A DNA stretch of 64,000 bases, taken from positions 443,505 to 507,504 of the forward strand of contig JAKSZT010053996.1 of assembly GCA_026826555.1 (NCBI GenBank). The letters are read 5' to 3'. Of this stretch, positions 1 to 11,966 are shown in pieces (the stretch's first letter is position 1; each line of letters begins with the position of its first letter). This DNA comes from Tolypeutes matacus (lineage: Eukaryota > Chordata > Mammalia > Cingulata > Chlamyphoridae). The translations under genes and the position numbers were made by a program. The notes under the pieces were generated by a model. The model was not told the DNA's origin. It did no database searches and saw only the letters and a program-made list of their open reading frames with translations.

Positions 1-560
1 AATAAAGAAATAAATTAAACAAAAAAGAATTTTCAAGCTTAAAGAGCTAGAAAAAAAAAATCCAACAGGGACTTAGGGATTTTAACAACAACACAAAATG
101 CACAAACATACGTGTTATAGGCATCACAGGGGGAGAAAAGAAGGGAAAGGGAACAGAAGGAGTGTTGAAGGAAATAATGGTTGAAATCTTCCCAACCCTA
201 ATGAAGGAGATGGATGTATATGTTCAGGAAGCACAGCACACCCCAAGCAGCATAAATTCCAACAGGCCAACTCCAAGACATATACTTATCAAAATGTCTA
301 AAGCTCAAGATGAAAAGAAAATACTGAAGGCAGCAAGAGAAAAGAGAACCATCACATACAAGGGAAGTTCAATAAGATTAAGTGCAGACTTCTCACATGA
401 AACCATGGAGGCAAGAAGGAAGTGGTATGACATAGTCAAGGTACTAAAAGAAAAAAAAATCTTCCAGCCAAGAATTCTCTACCCAGCAAAGCTGGCATTC
501 AAAAATGATGGAAAGTTCAAAATATTCACAGATAAACAGAAATTGAGAGTATTCCAATAA
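1..560 (+). pseudogene. L1 ORF1 (RNA-binding chaperone) C-terminal remnant
   Basis: L1 ORF1p is a trimeric coiled-coil RNA-binding protein that coats L1 RNA. Positions 162-560 keep 132 open codons covering the RRM and C-terminal domain; family motifs visible are RPTPRHILIKMSK, ITYKGSSIRLSADFS, METARR-like MEARRKWYDI and the C-terminal QPRILYPAKLAFKN. The part before 162 is in other frames and the coiled coil lies mostly outside the window. The stop at 558-560 fits the usual ORF1 end, followed by the short inter-ORF spacer. Confidence 0.9.
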
Positions 561-710
561 GAAACCTTCCCTTCAAGAAATAATAAAGGGAGTTCTGTAG
601 GTTGGAAGGAAAAAACAGGAGAGAGGGAGTTAGAGGAGAGTGTAAGAACAAGTAAAAAGACAGAAAGAGAAATAAAAACAACATATCACATACATAAATC
701 CAAAGAAAAT

Positions 711-2165
711 ATGGCTAATGTGAGTACTTCCTTGAGAATAATAACACTGAACGTTAATGGATTAAACTCACCAGTCAAGAGACACAGATTGGCAGAATGG
801 ATAAGGAAATATGATCCATCTATATGCTGTCTACAGGAAACCCACCTTTAGACCCAGTGACTCAAGGAGGCTGAAAGTGAATGGCTGTGAAATAATTATA
901 CAAGCAAACAATAACCAAAAATGGGCAGGAGTATCTATACTAATATCAGACAAAATAGACCTGAAATGCAAAATTATTGTAAGAGACAAAGATGGACACT
1001 ATATATTTGCAAAAGAGTTAATCTTCCAAGAAGAGAGAACAATCACAAACATTTATGCACCTAACCAGGGTGCATCAAAATACATGAGGCAAACACTGGA
1101 AAAACTAAGTGGAGAAATAGATGCTTCTACAATTATATTGGGGGACTTTAATATACCATTATCTCCCTTAGACAAAACATCTTGACAGATAATCAATGAA
1201 GAAACAAAAACTCTGAATAATACATTAGAGGACCTGGACCTAATAGACGTATACAGAACACTACACCCCAATACAGTGGGATATACATTCTTCTCGACTG
1301 CACATGGATCATACTCCAAGATAGACCACATGCTAGGCCATAGAAAAAAATCTCAACGAATTCAGAAAGATTTAGATTATACACAGTAATTTCTTTGACC
1401 ACAATGGAATGAAATTGGAAATCAATAGGGGCCAGAGAACCTGTTTAGGCACAACGATATGGAAGTTAAACAACACAATCTTAGAAAAACAGTGGGTCAA
1501 GGAGGAAGTCTCTAAAGAAATCAGTAACTACCTTGAAACAAATGAAAATGACAACACAACATATCAAAACTATGGAATGCAGCAAAAGCTGTGCTGAGAG
1601 GGAAATTCATAGCCATAAATGCATATATCAAAAAAGAAGAAAGAGCTGAAATCAAAGACCTAACTGCACACATGAAGGAATTGCAAAACAAAAACAAACT
1701 AACCCCAAATGGAGTAGAAAGAAAGAAATAACAAAGATTAGAGCAGAACTAAATGAAATAGAAAATAAGAAAGCACTAGAAAAAAATAAACAAAACCAAA
1801 ATCTGGTTCTTTGACAAGATCAATAAAATTGACAAACCCTTAGCCAGGCTAATAAAGAAAAAAAGAGAGCAGATGCAAATACACATTAAAAAAAAAAAAA
1901 AAAGAAATGAGGAAGGGGATATCACCCCTGATCCCACAGAAATAAAGTGTATCATAAGAGGATACTTTGAAATATTATATGCCAACAAGAATGATAATTT
2001 AGAGGAAATGGACAAATAAAACTCACAAGCAGCCTACATTGATGAAAAAAGAAATTGATGAACTCAACATTCTGATAACAAGGAAAGAGATAGACTCAGT
2101 CATCAAAAACCTCCCAACTAAGCAGAGCCCAGGACCAGATGGCTTCACAGGTGAATTCTATTTGC
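711..2165 (+). pseudogene. L1 ORF2 endonuclease and linker remnant
   Basis: ORF2p carries an APE-like endonuclease that nicks target DNA and a reverse transcriptase. The ATG at 711 begins MANVSTSLRIITLNVNGLNS, the standard endonuclease N-terminus, but a TAG follows CLQETHL near 848. The frame resumes at 811-1185, including the metal-site segment GDFNIPL near 1140. Later pieces are shifted: SKIDHMLGH-like near 1320, the [17 protein letters not shown] segment near 1580, and KPPTKQSPGPDGFTGEFY near 2120. No RT catalytic core is present. Confidence 0.9.
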
Positions 2166-2335
2166 TTATTTTATCCTCACAATAATCCTGCTGTTTATGG
2201 TTCATTTACCAATTAAACAATGACATTATCAGAAGTTCAGAAATCTTCAGTGTTACGACAATTTTACATGGCTAGGAAATGACACATCTAGAATTTCATT
2301 TTTGCTCTGTCTGTCAAACTCAAATTCCTTGAGAG
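2165..2335 (-). mobile_element. MIR SINE fragment
   Basis: Read on the reverse strand, this shows the MIR core order: ATTTGAGTTTGACAGAC.., the CTAGCCATGTAAAATTGTCGTA block, then a GGATTATTGTGAGGATAAAATA-type 3' segment. The forward text TTTTATCCTCACAATAATCC is the clearest match. MIRs are ancient tRNA-derived SINEs shared by all mammals. The right edge is approximate. It abuts the broken L1 directly. Confidence 0.65.
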
Positions 2336-3000
2336 TTATACACCACTCCTAGGTATTACCTGGAATGTCCCTTTCACATCAATCATCAGAGGGCCCACCC
2401 TGTGACCATAACTTCCTCTGCTTCTGGTCTGTCCACACAAATACTCCCCATACCCAGATTCATCTTCAAAATGGGGACCCTTATTGCCAAGCATCAGTCC
2501 CTCTAGCTCATTTTTATTGCCCAGTTTAACCCACAGTTACTCATTTCAACAAATAACTACCAAGACCAACATTTTGTCCCTCTGACTATTTACCACACAT
2601 ATCAATCAAAACCCCAATAGTCAGTGACTCCAAATAACTGTGTTTTCCATGATTACATCTGACACATCACATGACTAGTATTTTTACCCTAGTCTAAAGT
2701 CTGAGTCACAACTCCTAGTGGTTTTCAAATGTACCTGGTGATCCTACCATGTCTTGCTAATGAAACAATTCCTGCATTCTCCATAAATACTCCAAACTTT
2801 CTCCATGCTTTTTGAATCTCACATATTTCCCCTCATTTCAAGAGATGGAATTACATCTTACAGAGCATACAGATTATGTAATTTGCCAAATAACATTATA
2901 TTACCATAATATCATGAAGTATTCCATTCATACACATTATATAGTCCTTCTCTCCTATTAAATGGAAAGGTCATTTTATTGCCCCTAAGTCCAATGTCTC
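2336..3000. other. Unassigned AT-rich sequence
   Basis: I see no gene, repeat family or long open frame here. It is ordinary intergenic or intronic sequence. Confidence 0.5.
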
Positions 3001-3955
3001 CAATTGAACTCTATCTCCAATGTACTTTACCTGAAACCACTCCTTCTCTTCACAATACATCTCATCATTTAAATTCATTTTCGGGTCTTCCATCTCGAAG
3101 AAAATCGCTCCTCTGAACTTATTTTACCTCAAGTTCCTGCTATCCAAATCCTTCCTTGACAAACAAACTGAAAGTGCAGTCGCCACTTTCTGAAGAAAGT
3201 GCTGGAGAACTGTCACACCCACTGCACCCTTTGAATCACAAAGATCAACACTGATTTCTTCATAAATTAAACTTGCTAATGTCACTAATGATCTCCCTAT
3301 AGAATAAACTAAAGTTTAGTACTTAACAATGAATTTAATCACGACCTCCTTTTTGGGACTTCCTTTTTCGTTGCTTTCTCTGATATCTCTCAATTGTCTT
3401 CAAATTACTCATCAATCCTTCCCCATGTCCTCTGCAAAGAACATCTTAAAATTAAATCCTAGCCCTTCTTATTGCCTCCTTTTATACACTCTCGTAATCA
3501 GCTAAAACATTTATTCAATTGCTTTAATTTATTTCATTGCTATCTCCAAATTGAAAGTGACAAATACTCTTCTGGATTCCATTTCTGAGCTACCATAGCT
3601 ACTTGCTTGAATATATGCACATATATCTCAAGCTATTACCCCTCTCTGACCCAAAATATAAAATTACTCCCCCTCCTGTCTCCAATTTTAGTTAATGGTT
3701 CCACCAGGCATCCAGGGATCAATCTTTTACATGCCCACTTGAAATCATTAAGCACAATTAAACATGGCTATTATTTCTACATTGAGGACTATTTTATTTG
3801 TTCACTTACACCCCCAACCACAAACATACCTCCCAACCCCATTCTAATTTTCTTTCAGTTTCAGTTTGAGTATAAATCTTCCAGGGACCTTGTCACTGAA
3901 TTCCAACCAAAGTTAGCCATTCCCTTCCTATCTTCTTTGAGTTCATTGTTATAAT
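3000..3955 (+). mobile_element. Degenerate L2 LINE-like stretch
   Basis: Several phrases run in the order expected for the ORF2 C-terminal part of the ancient LINE L2: ..GCTAATGTCACTAATGATCTCC.. at about 3275, then CTTTGGGACTTCC-like text, and near 3665-3720 CTCCCCCTCCTGTCTCCAATTTTAG..TTCCACCAGGC. Divergence is high and the call rests on order and wording only. The 115-codon open frame at 3607-3954 has no domain I recognise and is probably chance. Confidence 0.45.
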
Positions 3956-3988
3956 TTTACTACTTCATCAAACTTGTCATTATAAACA

Positions 3989-4130
3989 TATTATTTCTCT
4001 CTCTCTCTCTCTTCTCTCTGTCATCTCTATCTATCTGTCTCTATCGATCTATAATCTATCTATCGCCTATCACCTATCTATCACCTATCATTTATTAATC
4101 TATCTATCATTTATCTATCAATTTATTTTT
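3989..4130. repeat. (TC)n / (CTAT)n microsatellite
   Basis: A short CT run grades into interrupted CTAT and CTATCAC tetramer and heptamer units (CTATCTATC, CACCTATCTATC). It is a compound simple repeat, likely length-variable. Confidence 0.9.
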
Positions 4131-5004
4131 AGTCTCCTAGGGTTTAAATTCACAACAGTCAACTTCTGGATACTAAGATCAGGCAAGTTTTCATTTGACC
4201 ATTATGCATTTTAAATCAGAGAAATATCAGATACACAATCTTCTAACCTACCCTCAGAATGCCTGCCCCCAAATGCCTTTGTCAGATTAAACAATTATAT
4301 TCTAATTAAAAATTAGTTTATAAAAAAAGGTTCTGTCCCTCCTGGTGAAAATTCTCTCCAATTCTCACCATAACCCAAATAAATTGGATTAGACAATTAA
4401 ATCAGTTCTTTGTTGAGGATGATGACACTATTCTACAGAATTCAGAGCACCTTTCTTTCTCCAGCAAAAGTACTGTCTCAAAGGTAAATTCTCTTTTTAT
4501 GCCATCAATAACCACAGGATAACTATAATCTGAAGATTTTGCCTTGATTAACTTGAAGGTCAATCAAGATAAGTCTAATCAAGTTATGCATCTTTTACAA
4601 AACATTTATCTTTTGATTAGGTAAATCACGTAGATATAATAAAGGAAAACAGATTATGACATTGAATACTGTCATCCTTCTAAAAGTCCCAAAAGCAACC
4701 TTCATGCCTTTGCCCAGAGGTCTCCTTTCTTGGTGGATTTGGGTTGATTTGGGCAAATGTAGAGAAATCACCAAGGTTTGAGCTCCTAAGTGACAATTAA
4801 GACAAATATTAATAGTTTACGGTATTATAGAAGAGCAATTTTGGCAAAAGTCCATCTGAATAGTTGATAAGGAAGAATGTAGAAATAAAGATTATTACTA
4901 AGGGTAAATAAAGGGTAAAAGGACAGACCATAATAAAATATAACAATGGAAAGCTAAAGGATAAAATGGACAAAGTAAGTAGTGCCTTTACAATAATAAC
5001 ATTG
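4131..5004. other. Unassigned AT-rich sequence
   Basis: No recognisable coding sequence or repeat family was found. It ends at the 5' end of the next L1. Confidence 0.5.
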
Positions 5005-6164
5005 AGACTTCCAGGAAGATGGTGAAATAGAAAGACATGGAACTTACTTCTCCTCAAGAAAAATAGCTAGAGGAGACAATGAAATAACCTGGAAAAAGAT
5101 CTTCTAGGGTTTAGAACACCAAGTGAAGGCTGGATACCACCCAGAGGAGAGAGGGACAAAGGAGGGTAACCACAATGACAGAACATGAGTTGAAACCAGT
5201 GGCTGCTGCTGCCAGCAACCTCCCCCACACTAAAGACACTTTAGAATTCTCTGGTCTTTGGGCCTGTGGCTACAGATAAAGGGGTCTCCAGGGATCCACC
5301 ACCCCAGGAAAGGGGAGAGAGAGGGTCACAGCCTAAGGCTAACTCAGTTTCTGATCCACAAATTTGGTCTGCTGTCTCCCACTAGTCCTTCCAGGCTGGG
5401 TGGGACCACAGGGTGGTTTTCCTTGGGAGCCAGCACAGAACTGGAGAGATCCCACCGTCATAATATCCCACTCTTCTAGCCAGGATTGATTGCTGAGGAC
5501 ACACTTCCTCAGGAAAGTGGAGAGAGAGGGATATACTCTAAGGCTGACTCAGTTTTTGACCAAAAATTTGGTCTGCTGTGTCCCAGGAGCCCTTCCAGGC
5601 CAGGTGGGGCTACAGCATTGTTTGCCTTGGTAGCCAGCAAGTGGCTAAAGATACACAGCCCTCCCAATCTCTTTCTGTACTAACCAGCACTGATTGTTGA
5701 GGACTCAGAGAGGGAGTGGAAGGGGCTTACTACCTGGGAAAGGGGAGGGGCCTGCCAGAGAAGGCTGGAGAACTCTCTCTGAGAAAGTTTGAATGACAAG
5801 GCTTTTAGTCTCCAGGCAAGTAGCTCTAGCACATTGATCTGGTCTGTATTGCAACAAATACAGTCAGGTCAGGCTTCAAAGAGTGCCATCTGCTGGCAGA
5901 CCAAGAAAGTGCATGTGAGAAAATTTAAAATAAGTAAGGGTGGCTTTTTCTGGCCTCTATAGCCTCTGTCCTGAAGACCCTAGGAAGTGCGTCTACAACC
6001 AATTACTGGGTCCAGAGTCCAGTTTTGAGCAACTAGCAGAGACAATCCTAACAATCCAGGGTGAGCCAAGAATAAAATAGCAGTGGTAACACACAGCTTC
6101 CTACCACTAAATCCCTACAAAAGAGAAAGAAATTGAGCATCTGAGTAAACTACATCCTAATAAG
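5005..6164 (+). promoter_or_regulatory. L1 5' UTR with tandem units of about 205 bp
   Basis: The L1 5' UTR normally holds the internal promoter. Here a segment starting AGGAAAGGGGAGAGAGAGGG at 5306 recurs at 5511 as AGGAAAGTGGAGAGAGAGGG, with the following TAAGGCTRACTCAGTTT and AAATTTGGTCTGCTGT text aligned throughout, and a third partial unit begins near 5690 (TGATTGTTGAGGACTC). Promoter function is inferred from position only. Confidence 0.75.
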
Positions 6165-7075
6165 ATGCCTAGACATCAGCAAAAAATTATGAACCATACA
6201 AAGAAAATAGAAGACATGGCCCAAGAAAAGGAATATATCAAAGCCCCAGAAGATATGCAGGATTTAAGAAAATTAATTAGTGAGATGTGTACAAATTTCC
6301 AAAATCAAATTAATGAGTTGAAAGACAATATGGCTAAAGAGATAAGTGACATCAAGAAGACATTGAGGAAGTGCAAAGAAGAATTTGAAATCCTGAACAG
6401 AAAAGTAACAGAGCTCGTGGAAATGAAGACACAATAGGTGAGATCAAAAACACATTAGAAGCATACAACAGCAGACTCAAAATTATAAAAAAAAGAATAA
6501 GTGAGACTGAAGGCAGAATAGCTGAAGTTGAAGACAGAAAAGAATGGAAAAAATTGAGCAGGGGCTCAGAGAGTTGAATGACAACATGAAACACAGCAAA
6601 ATATGTGTCATGGAAGTTCCAGAAGGAGACGAGAAGGGAAAGGGGGCAGAATGAGTATTTGAGGAAATAATAGCTGAAAATTTCCCAACTCTCATGAATT
6701 AAATGAACTTACATGTCCAAGAAGTGCACCGTACCTCAAGCAAAAGAAATCTAAATAGACCTAGTCCAAGACAGATACTACTCAGAATGTCAAATGTAAA
6801 AGATAAAGAGAAAATTCTCAGAGCATCAAGGGAGAAGCAAACCATCACATACAAGGGATGACAAGTAAGACTTAGCACAGATTTCTCTGCAGAAATCATG
6901 GAGGCAAGAAGACAGTGGTATGATACAATTAGGATACTGAAAGAGAAAAACTGCCAGCCATGAATCTTTTATCTCACATAATTGCCTTTCAAATATGAAG
7001 GTGAGTATAAAATATTCACAAACAGAAACTGAGAGTTTGCAAAAAACAATCCACCTTTGCAGGAAATATTAAAGG
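6165..7075 (+). pseudogene. L1 ORF1 pseudogene
   Basis: The start MPRHQQKIMNHTKKIEDMAQ is the xenarthran-type ORF1 N-terminus also seen at 11967 and 53917. An acidic, heptad-like coiled-coil follows (IKKTLRKCKEEFEILNRKVTEL) and stops at 6437. Later frames hold LSTDFSAEIMEARRQWYDTI-like RRM text near 6870-6930 and PPLQEILKEAL near 7050. The reading frame is broken at least twice, so no full ORF1p can be made. Confidence 0.85.
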
Positions 7076-7219
7076 AAGCCTTAGAACCTGAAATAAAAAC
7101 ACAGGAGAGAGAGACGTGGAGGGCAGTATAGAAGAAAGAATAGCTGAAAGGATACCTAAAAGAGTAAAAAGACAAAAATATGATATGACATATGAAAACC
7201 AAAGAATAAATTGTTGGAA

Positions 7220-10200
7220 GTAAATAATACATTTACAGCAATATCATTTAATGTGAATGGATTAAACTCCCAATCAAAAGATACAGGCTGACAGAATGGA
7301 CAGAAATATGAGCCATCTATATGATGCTTATAAGAAACTCACATTAGACTCAGGGATACAAACCAGCTGAAAGCGAAAGGTTGGAAAAAGGTACTCCATG
7401 CAAATAGTAACCAAAAAAGAGTAGGCAAAGCTATACAAATATCAGACAAAACAGATTTTAAATGCAAAAAAAAAAAAATTATAAAAGATAAAGAAGGCCA
7501 TTATAGGTTAATAAAAGGGACAATCCACCAGGAAGATATAACAGTCATAAATATCTATACTCCTAACCAGAGTGCCTCAAAATACATGAGACAAGCTGGC
7601 AAAACTGAAGGGAGAAAGAGACATCTCTACCATAATCATTGGAGACTTCAACACCCCACTCACATCATAGATAGGACAACTAGACAGAAGATCAACAAAG
7701 AAACAGAAAACTTGAACAATATGATAAATGAGCTAGACCTAACAGACATATACAGAACATGCCATCAAAACTCAGTGGGTTATACATTCTTCTCAAGTGG
7801 CAATGGATCTTTCTCCAGGATAGACCACATTTTCGGGCATAATACAGCTCTCAAAAAATATAAAAGATTGAAATTATACCAAGCACCTTCTCAGATCATA
7901 ACTGAATGAAAAAGGAAATCAATAATAGACATGAAAAAAGTAAATTTGCAAATGTGTAGAGGCTGAGCAACATACTCCTAAATAATCCGTGGTCAAAGAA
8001 GAAATTGCAAGTGAAATCAGTAAATATATCGAGACAAATGAAAATGAGAACACAATTTATTAAAACTTATGGGATACAGTGAAAGCAGTCTTGAGAGGGA
8101 AATTTATAACCCTAAATGGCTATATTAAAAAAGAAGAAAGAGCTAAACTCAAAGATTTAACTGAACAACTAGAGAAACTAGAAAGAGAACAGCAAATCAA
8201 TGCCAAAGCAAGCAGAAGGAAAGAAAGAATAAGATTAGAGCAGAAATAAATGAACTTGAGGACAAAAAATAAATAGAGAAAATCAACAAAACCAAAAGCC
8301 GGGTCTTTGAGAAGATCAATAAAATTGACAAACACCTAGCTAGAGCAACAAAGGAAAAAAGAGAGAAGATGCAGATAAATACAATCAGAAATGGAAGGAG
8401 GAAAGTTATGACTGACCCCACAGAAATAAAAAGAATCATAAGAGGATACTATGATAAACTGTGTGGCAACAAGCTAGACAATCTAGATGAAATGGACAAA
8501 TTCCTAGAAATGCACAACCTACACTAATGCTACAAGAAATTAAACAAATAACATTTAAAGAGATTGAGCCCATCATCAAAAATCTCTCAGCAAAGAAAAG
8601 TCCACGAACAAATGGCTTCACAGGTGAATTCTACTAAGCATTTCAAGACAAATTAACAACAATCTTGTTTATACTCCTCCACAAAATTGAATAGAAGGGA
8701 GAATTACCAAAAACATTTTTATGAAGTCAACATCACACTAATACCAAAGTCAGATAAAGATACTACAAGAAAAGAAAATTATAGGTCAATCACTCTAATG
8801 AGCATAGATGCAAAAATTTCAACAAAATACTTGCAAATTGAATCCAACAGCACATTAAAAGACTTATACATCATGACCAAGTGAGATTTATTCCTGGTAT
8901 GCACGGCTGGTTAAACATAAGAAAATCAATCAATGTAATACACCACTTTAACAAATTGAAGGGTAAAAAAAAAAAAAACACATGATCATCACAATTGATG
9001 CAGAAAAGGTATTTGACAATCTCCATCACCATTTTTTTAATAAAAAGCACTTCAAATGATAGGAATAGAAGGAAAAGCCCTTGATATGAAAAAAGCATAT
9101 ATGAAAAACTCACAGCCAACATCATACTCAATGGGGAAAGGTTGAAAACTTTCCCTCTAAGATTGGGAACAAGACAAGGATGCCCATTGTTATGATTATT
9201 ATTAAAAATTGTACTAGAAGTTCTAACTAGCGTGATTAGACAAGAAAAAAAATTAAAGGCATCCAAATAGGAAAAAAAGGAAGTAAAACTCTCACTGCTT
9301 TGCAGATGGCATGATCCTGTACTTAGAAAACTTTGAAGTATACATGACATAACTACTAGAGAAAATAAATTAGTTCAGCAAAGGAGCAGGATACAAGATC
9401 AACATGCAAAAATCAGTAATCCTTTTGTTCACTAGTACTGAACAATCTGAGGTGGAAATCGGGAGGAAAATTCCATTTACAATAGGAACAAAAAGATTTA
9501 AATACCTAGGAATTAATTTAACCAAAGAAGTACAGGGCCTATTTGCAGAAAACTACAAACATTGCTAAAAGAAATTTTAAAAAGATCTAAACAAATGGAA
9601 AAACATTCCATATTCATGGATTGGAAGAATAAATATCCTGAAGATGTCAATCTCAGCCAAATTGATTTATAGATTCAGTGCAACACCAATCAAAATCCCA
9701 ATAGATTACTTTACAGAAATAGAAAAGGCAATTATCAAATTCATTTGGAAAGTGCACCCAAATAGCCAAAAGCATTCTTAAAAAGAAAAGCTATGTGTGA
9801 GGAATTTCACTGCCTGAACTTGGAACATATTACAAAGCTACAGTGGTCAACACAGCATGGTATTGGCAGACACATCAATCAATGGAATACAATTGAAAGT
9901 CTAGAAACCTATACAGTCAATTGGTTTTTGACAAATCTACCAAGTCCATGTTAATGGGATAAAACAATCTCTTCAACACATGCTGGGAGAACTGTATATC
10001 TATAACCAAAAGAATGAAAGAGGACCCTTATCTCACTCCCTATACAAGAATCAACTCAAAATGAATCAAAGACTTAAATATAAAAGCCAGGACCATAAAA
10101 CTACTAGAAGAAAATATAGTGAAACATCTTCAAGACCTTGTGGTAGGTGGTGGTTTCTTGGACCTTACACCCAAAGCACATGAAACAAAAGAAAAAACAA

Positions 10201-10556
10201 ACAAATGGGACCTCCTCAAGTTTAAACAGTTTGGCACCTCACAGGACTTTGCAAAAGGTTAAAAGGCAGCCAACTCAATTGGAGAAAATATTTGAAACTC
10301 ACATATCTGATAAATGCTTAATATCCAGAATATATAAAACGATGTTACAACTCAACAACAAAAAGACAAATGACCCAATTAAAAAATGGGCAAAAGTCTT
10401 GAATAGACACTTGTCCAAAGAAGGAATACAAATGGCAAAGAAACATATGAAAAAAATACTCAACATCACTAATAATTAGGGAAATGCAAATCAAAACTAC
10501 AACGAGATATCATTTTCCACCTATCAGAATGGCCTCTATTAAAAAGACTGAGAAGT
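7220..10556 (+). pseudogene. L1 ORF2 pseudogene (endonuclease, RT, part of C-terminus)
   Basis: The domains run in order: endonuclease from about 7225 (FNVNGLNS), GDFN near 7645, SRIDHIFGH near 7815, linker with KSPRTNGFTGEFY near 8610, then RT. RT blocks seen are PKSDKDTTRKENYRSITLM near 8745, RQGCPL near 9175 and the catalytic FADDM motif near 9300, which here reads FADGM: the second aspartate is changed to glycine. A kilobase of C-terminal sequence follows until the nested L1 at 10557. Frames shift repeatedly. Confidence 0.88.
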
Positions 10557-11966
10557 ATCCAGAGACAACCAGCAAGATGGCAGCAGAGTAAGGATTTCCT
10601 AGAATCAGGTCCTGCTACAAGGCAATTAGTAATCACCCAGAGCTACCTAAAGCACTTGTTTGGGGGCTCCAGGAGTCCAAAAGTGCATCCTGCAACATCC
10701 TTAAAAGAGTAGATGGAGGAGACTGCTCATCTGCTGAGAAGATTCCTAAGTAGAGCATTCCACACCATGGGGGCTGGTGCCTATCCTCCACTAGAGACAC
10801 AAGCCACCTCTAGAGCTATTCTGCGGCTGGAATTGGAGGCTCCACTTCCCAAAAACAGAGGAGGAAGAGATGGTAAGCCACTGAATTCAGCTACTGATTA
10901 GTAAATTCAGTGAGCTAAAGTATAATAATAAGAATGGCTAAAGTTTGAACCTGTCCAAGTTAGCAAGAGGCCGGTAGCCAACATCGACATCTTAACTCCA
11001 TGCCTGACATGAGGGGAAGCAGGTCTGACTGAAAATCAAAGTGCTGGTAGGGACCAGCTTCTTTCCATCTAGATCAGATTGCAGCTCTAGCCTAAGACCC
11101 AGGCCCACCTCGGGCAAGGAGGAAGCTCAGGGAGCTCTGCCAGCCTCTCTGGGAAACTACAGGCCATGCCATGGAGGCTGATGAGTGATCATCCTACTTA
11201 GGCAGCACAGGCCACTCAAAAAGCTATTCTGTGGCAGGAATTGGAAGCTCCATTTCCCAAAAACAGGGGAGGAAGAGATGGTTGGCCACTGAATTCAGCT
11301 ACTGATTAGTAAATTCAGCTGGCTAAAGTACAACCCTAAGAACAGCTAAAGTTTGAAACTATCCAAGGCCGAAAGATGCCGGTAGCTGCCATTTTGACTC
11401 CACCCCCAGCATAGGAGAAGTCAGACTGACTGAAAATCACAGTGATGGTAGAGATCAGTTTCTTTCACCCAGATGGACTGCAGCCCTAGCCTAGGCTTCA
11501 GCCCCACCTCTAGCAGGAAGGAAGCTGAGGGCCCTACACCAGCCTATCCAGGTAACTGCAGGTACATTTGGCTGGCACAGACTGAATAATCGAAAGTCTG
11601 CCGGGGCACCTGCAGTCATCTTGGACCTGCACTGCATAGATTGCTGTCCACACCTGCAGCTCCATCCCCGCCCCAGGCAGGGGAGAAAGGGGTGTGAAGC
11701 TTCATCAGTCTCTCTGGGCAACTACAGTCTAGGCCTGCATGAGTTGGATTATTCCACACATCTGTGGCTCTGTCCCTTCCCCTGGCAAAGGAGAAAGATG
11801 GGAGAAGCCTCACTGGTCCTTGGGGCAATGAGGGTAGCTTGGGTCTCCACAGCTGATAGCACAAACACATCCTTGGTTCCTACTACACAACCAGCAAGGG
11901 AGAAAGGGCAGGAAGCCCTAAAATAAAGAGAAAAACTCACCCAGAATAAATACTCTAGTAAGCCAG
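10557..11966 (+). promoter_or_regulatory. L1 5' UTR with a duplicated unit of about 408 bp
   Basis: A block from about 10800 (ATTCTGCGGCTGGAATTGG at 10818) recurs from about 11208 (ATTCTGTGGCAGGAATTGG at 11226). Shared landmarks include CTGAATTCAGCTACTGATTA, GCCGGTAGC, TCTGACTGAAAATCA and TTCTTTCCATCTAGAT-like text. Shorter units of about 130 bp follow at 11570-11900, each with a GGGAGAAAG..GAAGCTTCA-like core. It differs in sequence from the 5' UTR at 5005. Promoter role is inferred. Confidence 0.75.

Larger units (their letters stand above)
1..2165 (+). mobile_element. L1 retrotransposon fragment, truncated at both ends
   Basis: The stretch reads in order as the second half of L1 ORF1, a spacer of about 150 bp, then the start of ORF2 through the endonuclease toward the linker before the reverse transcriptase. 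It enters from outside the window and stops just after the conserved linker peptide PDGFTGEFY near 2150, where MIR-like sequence takes over. No 3' UTR or poly(A) is present, so the 3' part was lost by deletion or rearrangement rather than by ordinary 5' truncation. Stops and frameshifts throughout make it non-functional. Confidence 0.93.
5005..10556 (+). mobile_element. L1, 5' part of a near full-length copy (interrupted)
   Basis: This is a forward L1 with 5' UTR (5005-6164), ORF1 (6165 to about 7075), an inter-ORF spacer and most of ORF2 (about 7220 onward). It stops inside the ORF2 C-terminus at 10556, where a second forward L1 begins; the missing end resumes at 15035. The start CTTCCAGGAAGATGG resembles the YY1-type GATGG start of L1 5' UTRs. 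All ORFs carry stops and frameshifts. Confidence 0.9.

Noticed and set aside
3607..3954. A 115-codon gene
   Set aside because: It lies within a degenerate L2-like stretch and has no domain or consistent coding signal.
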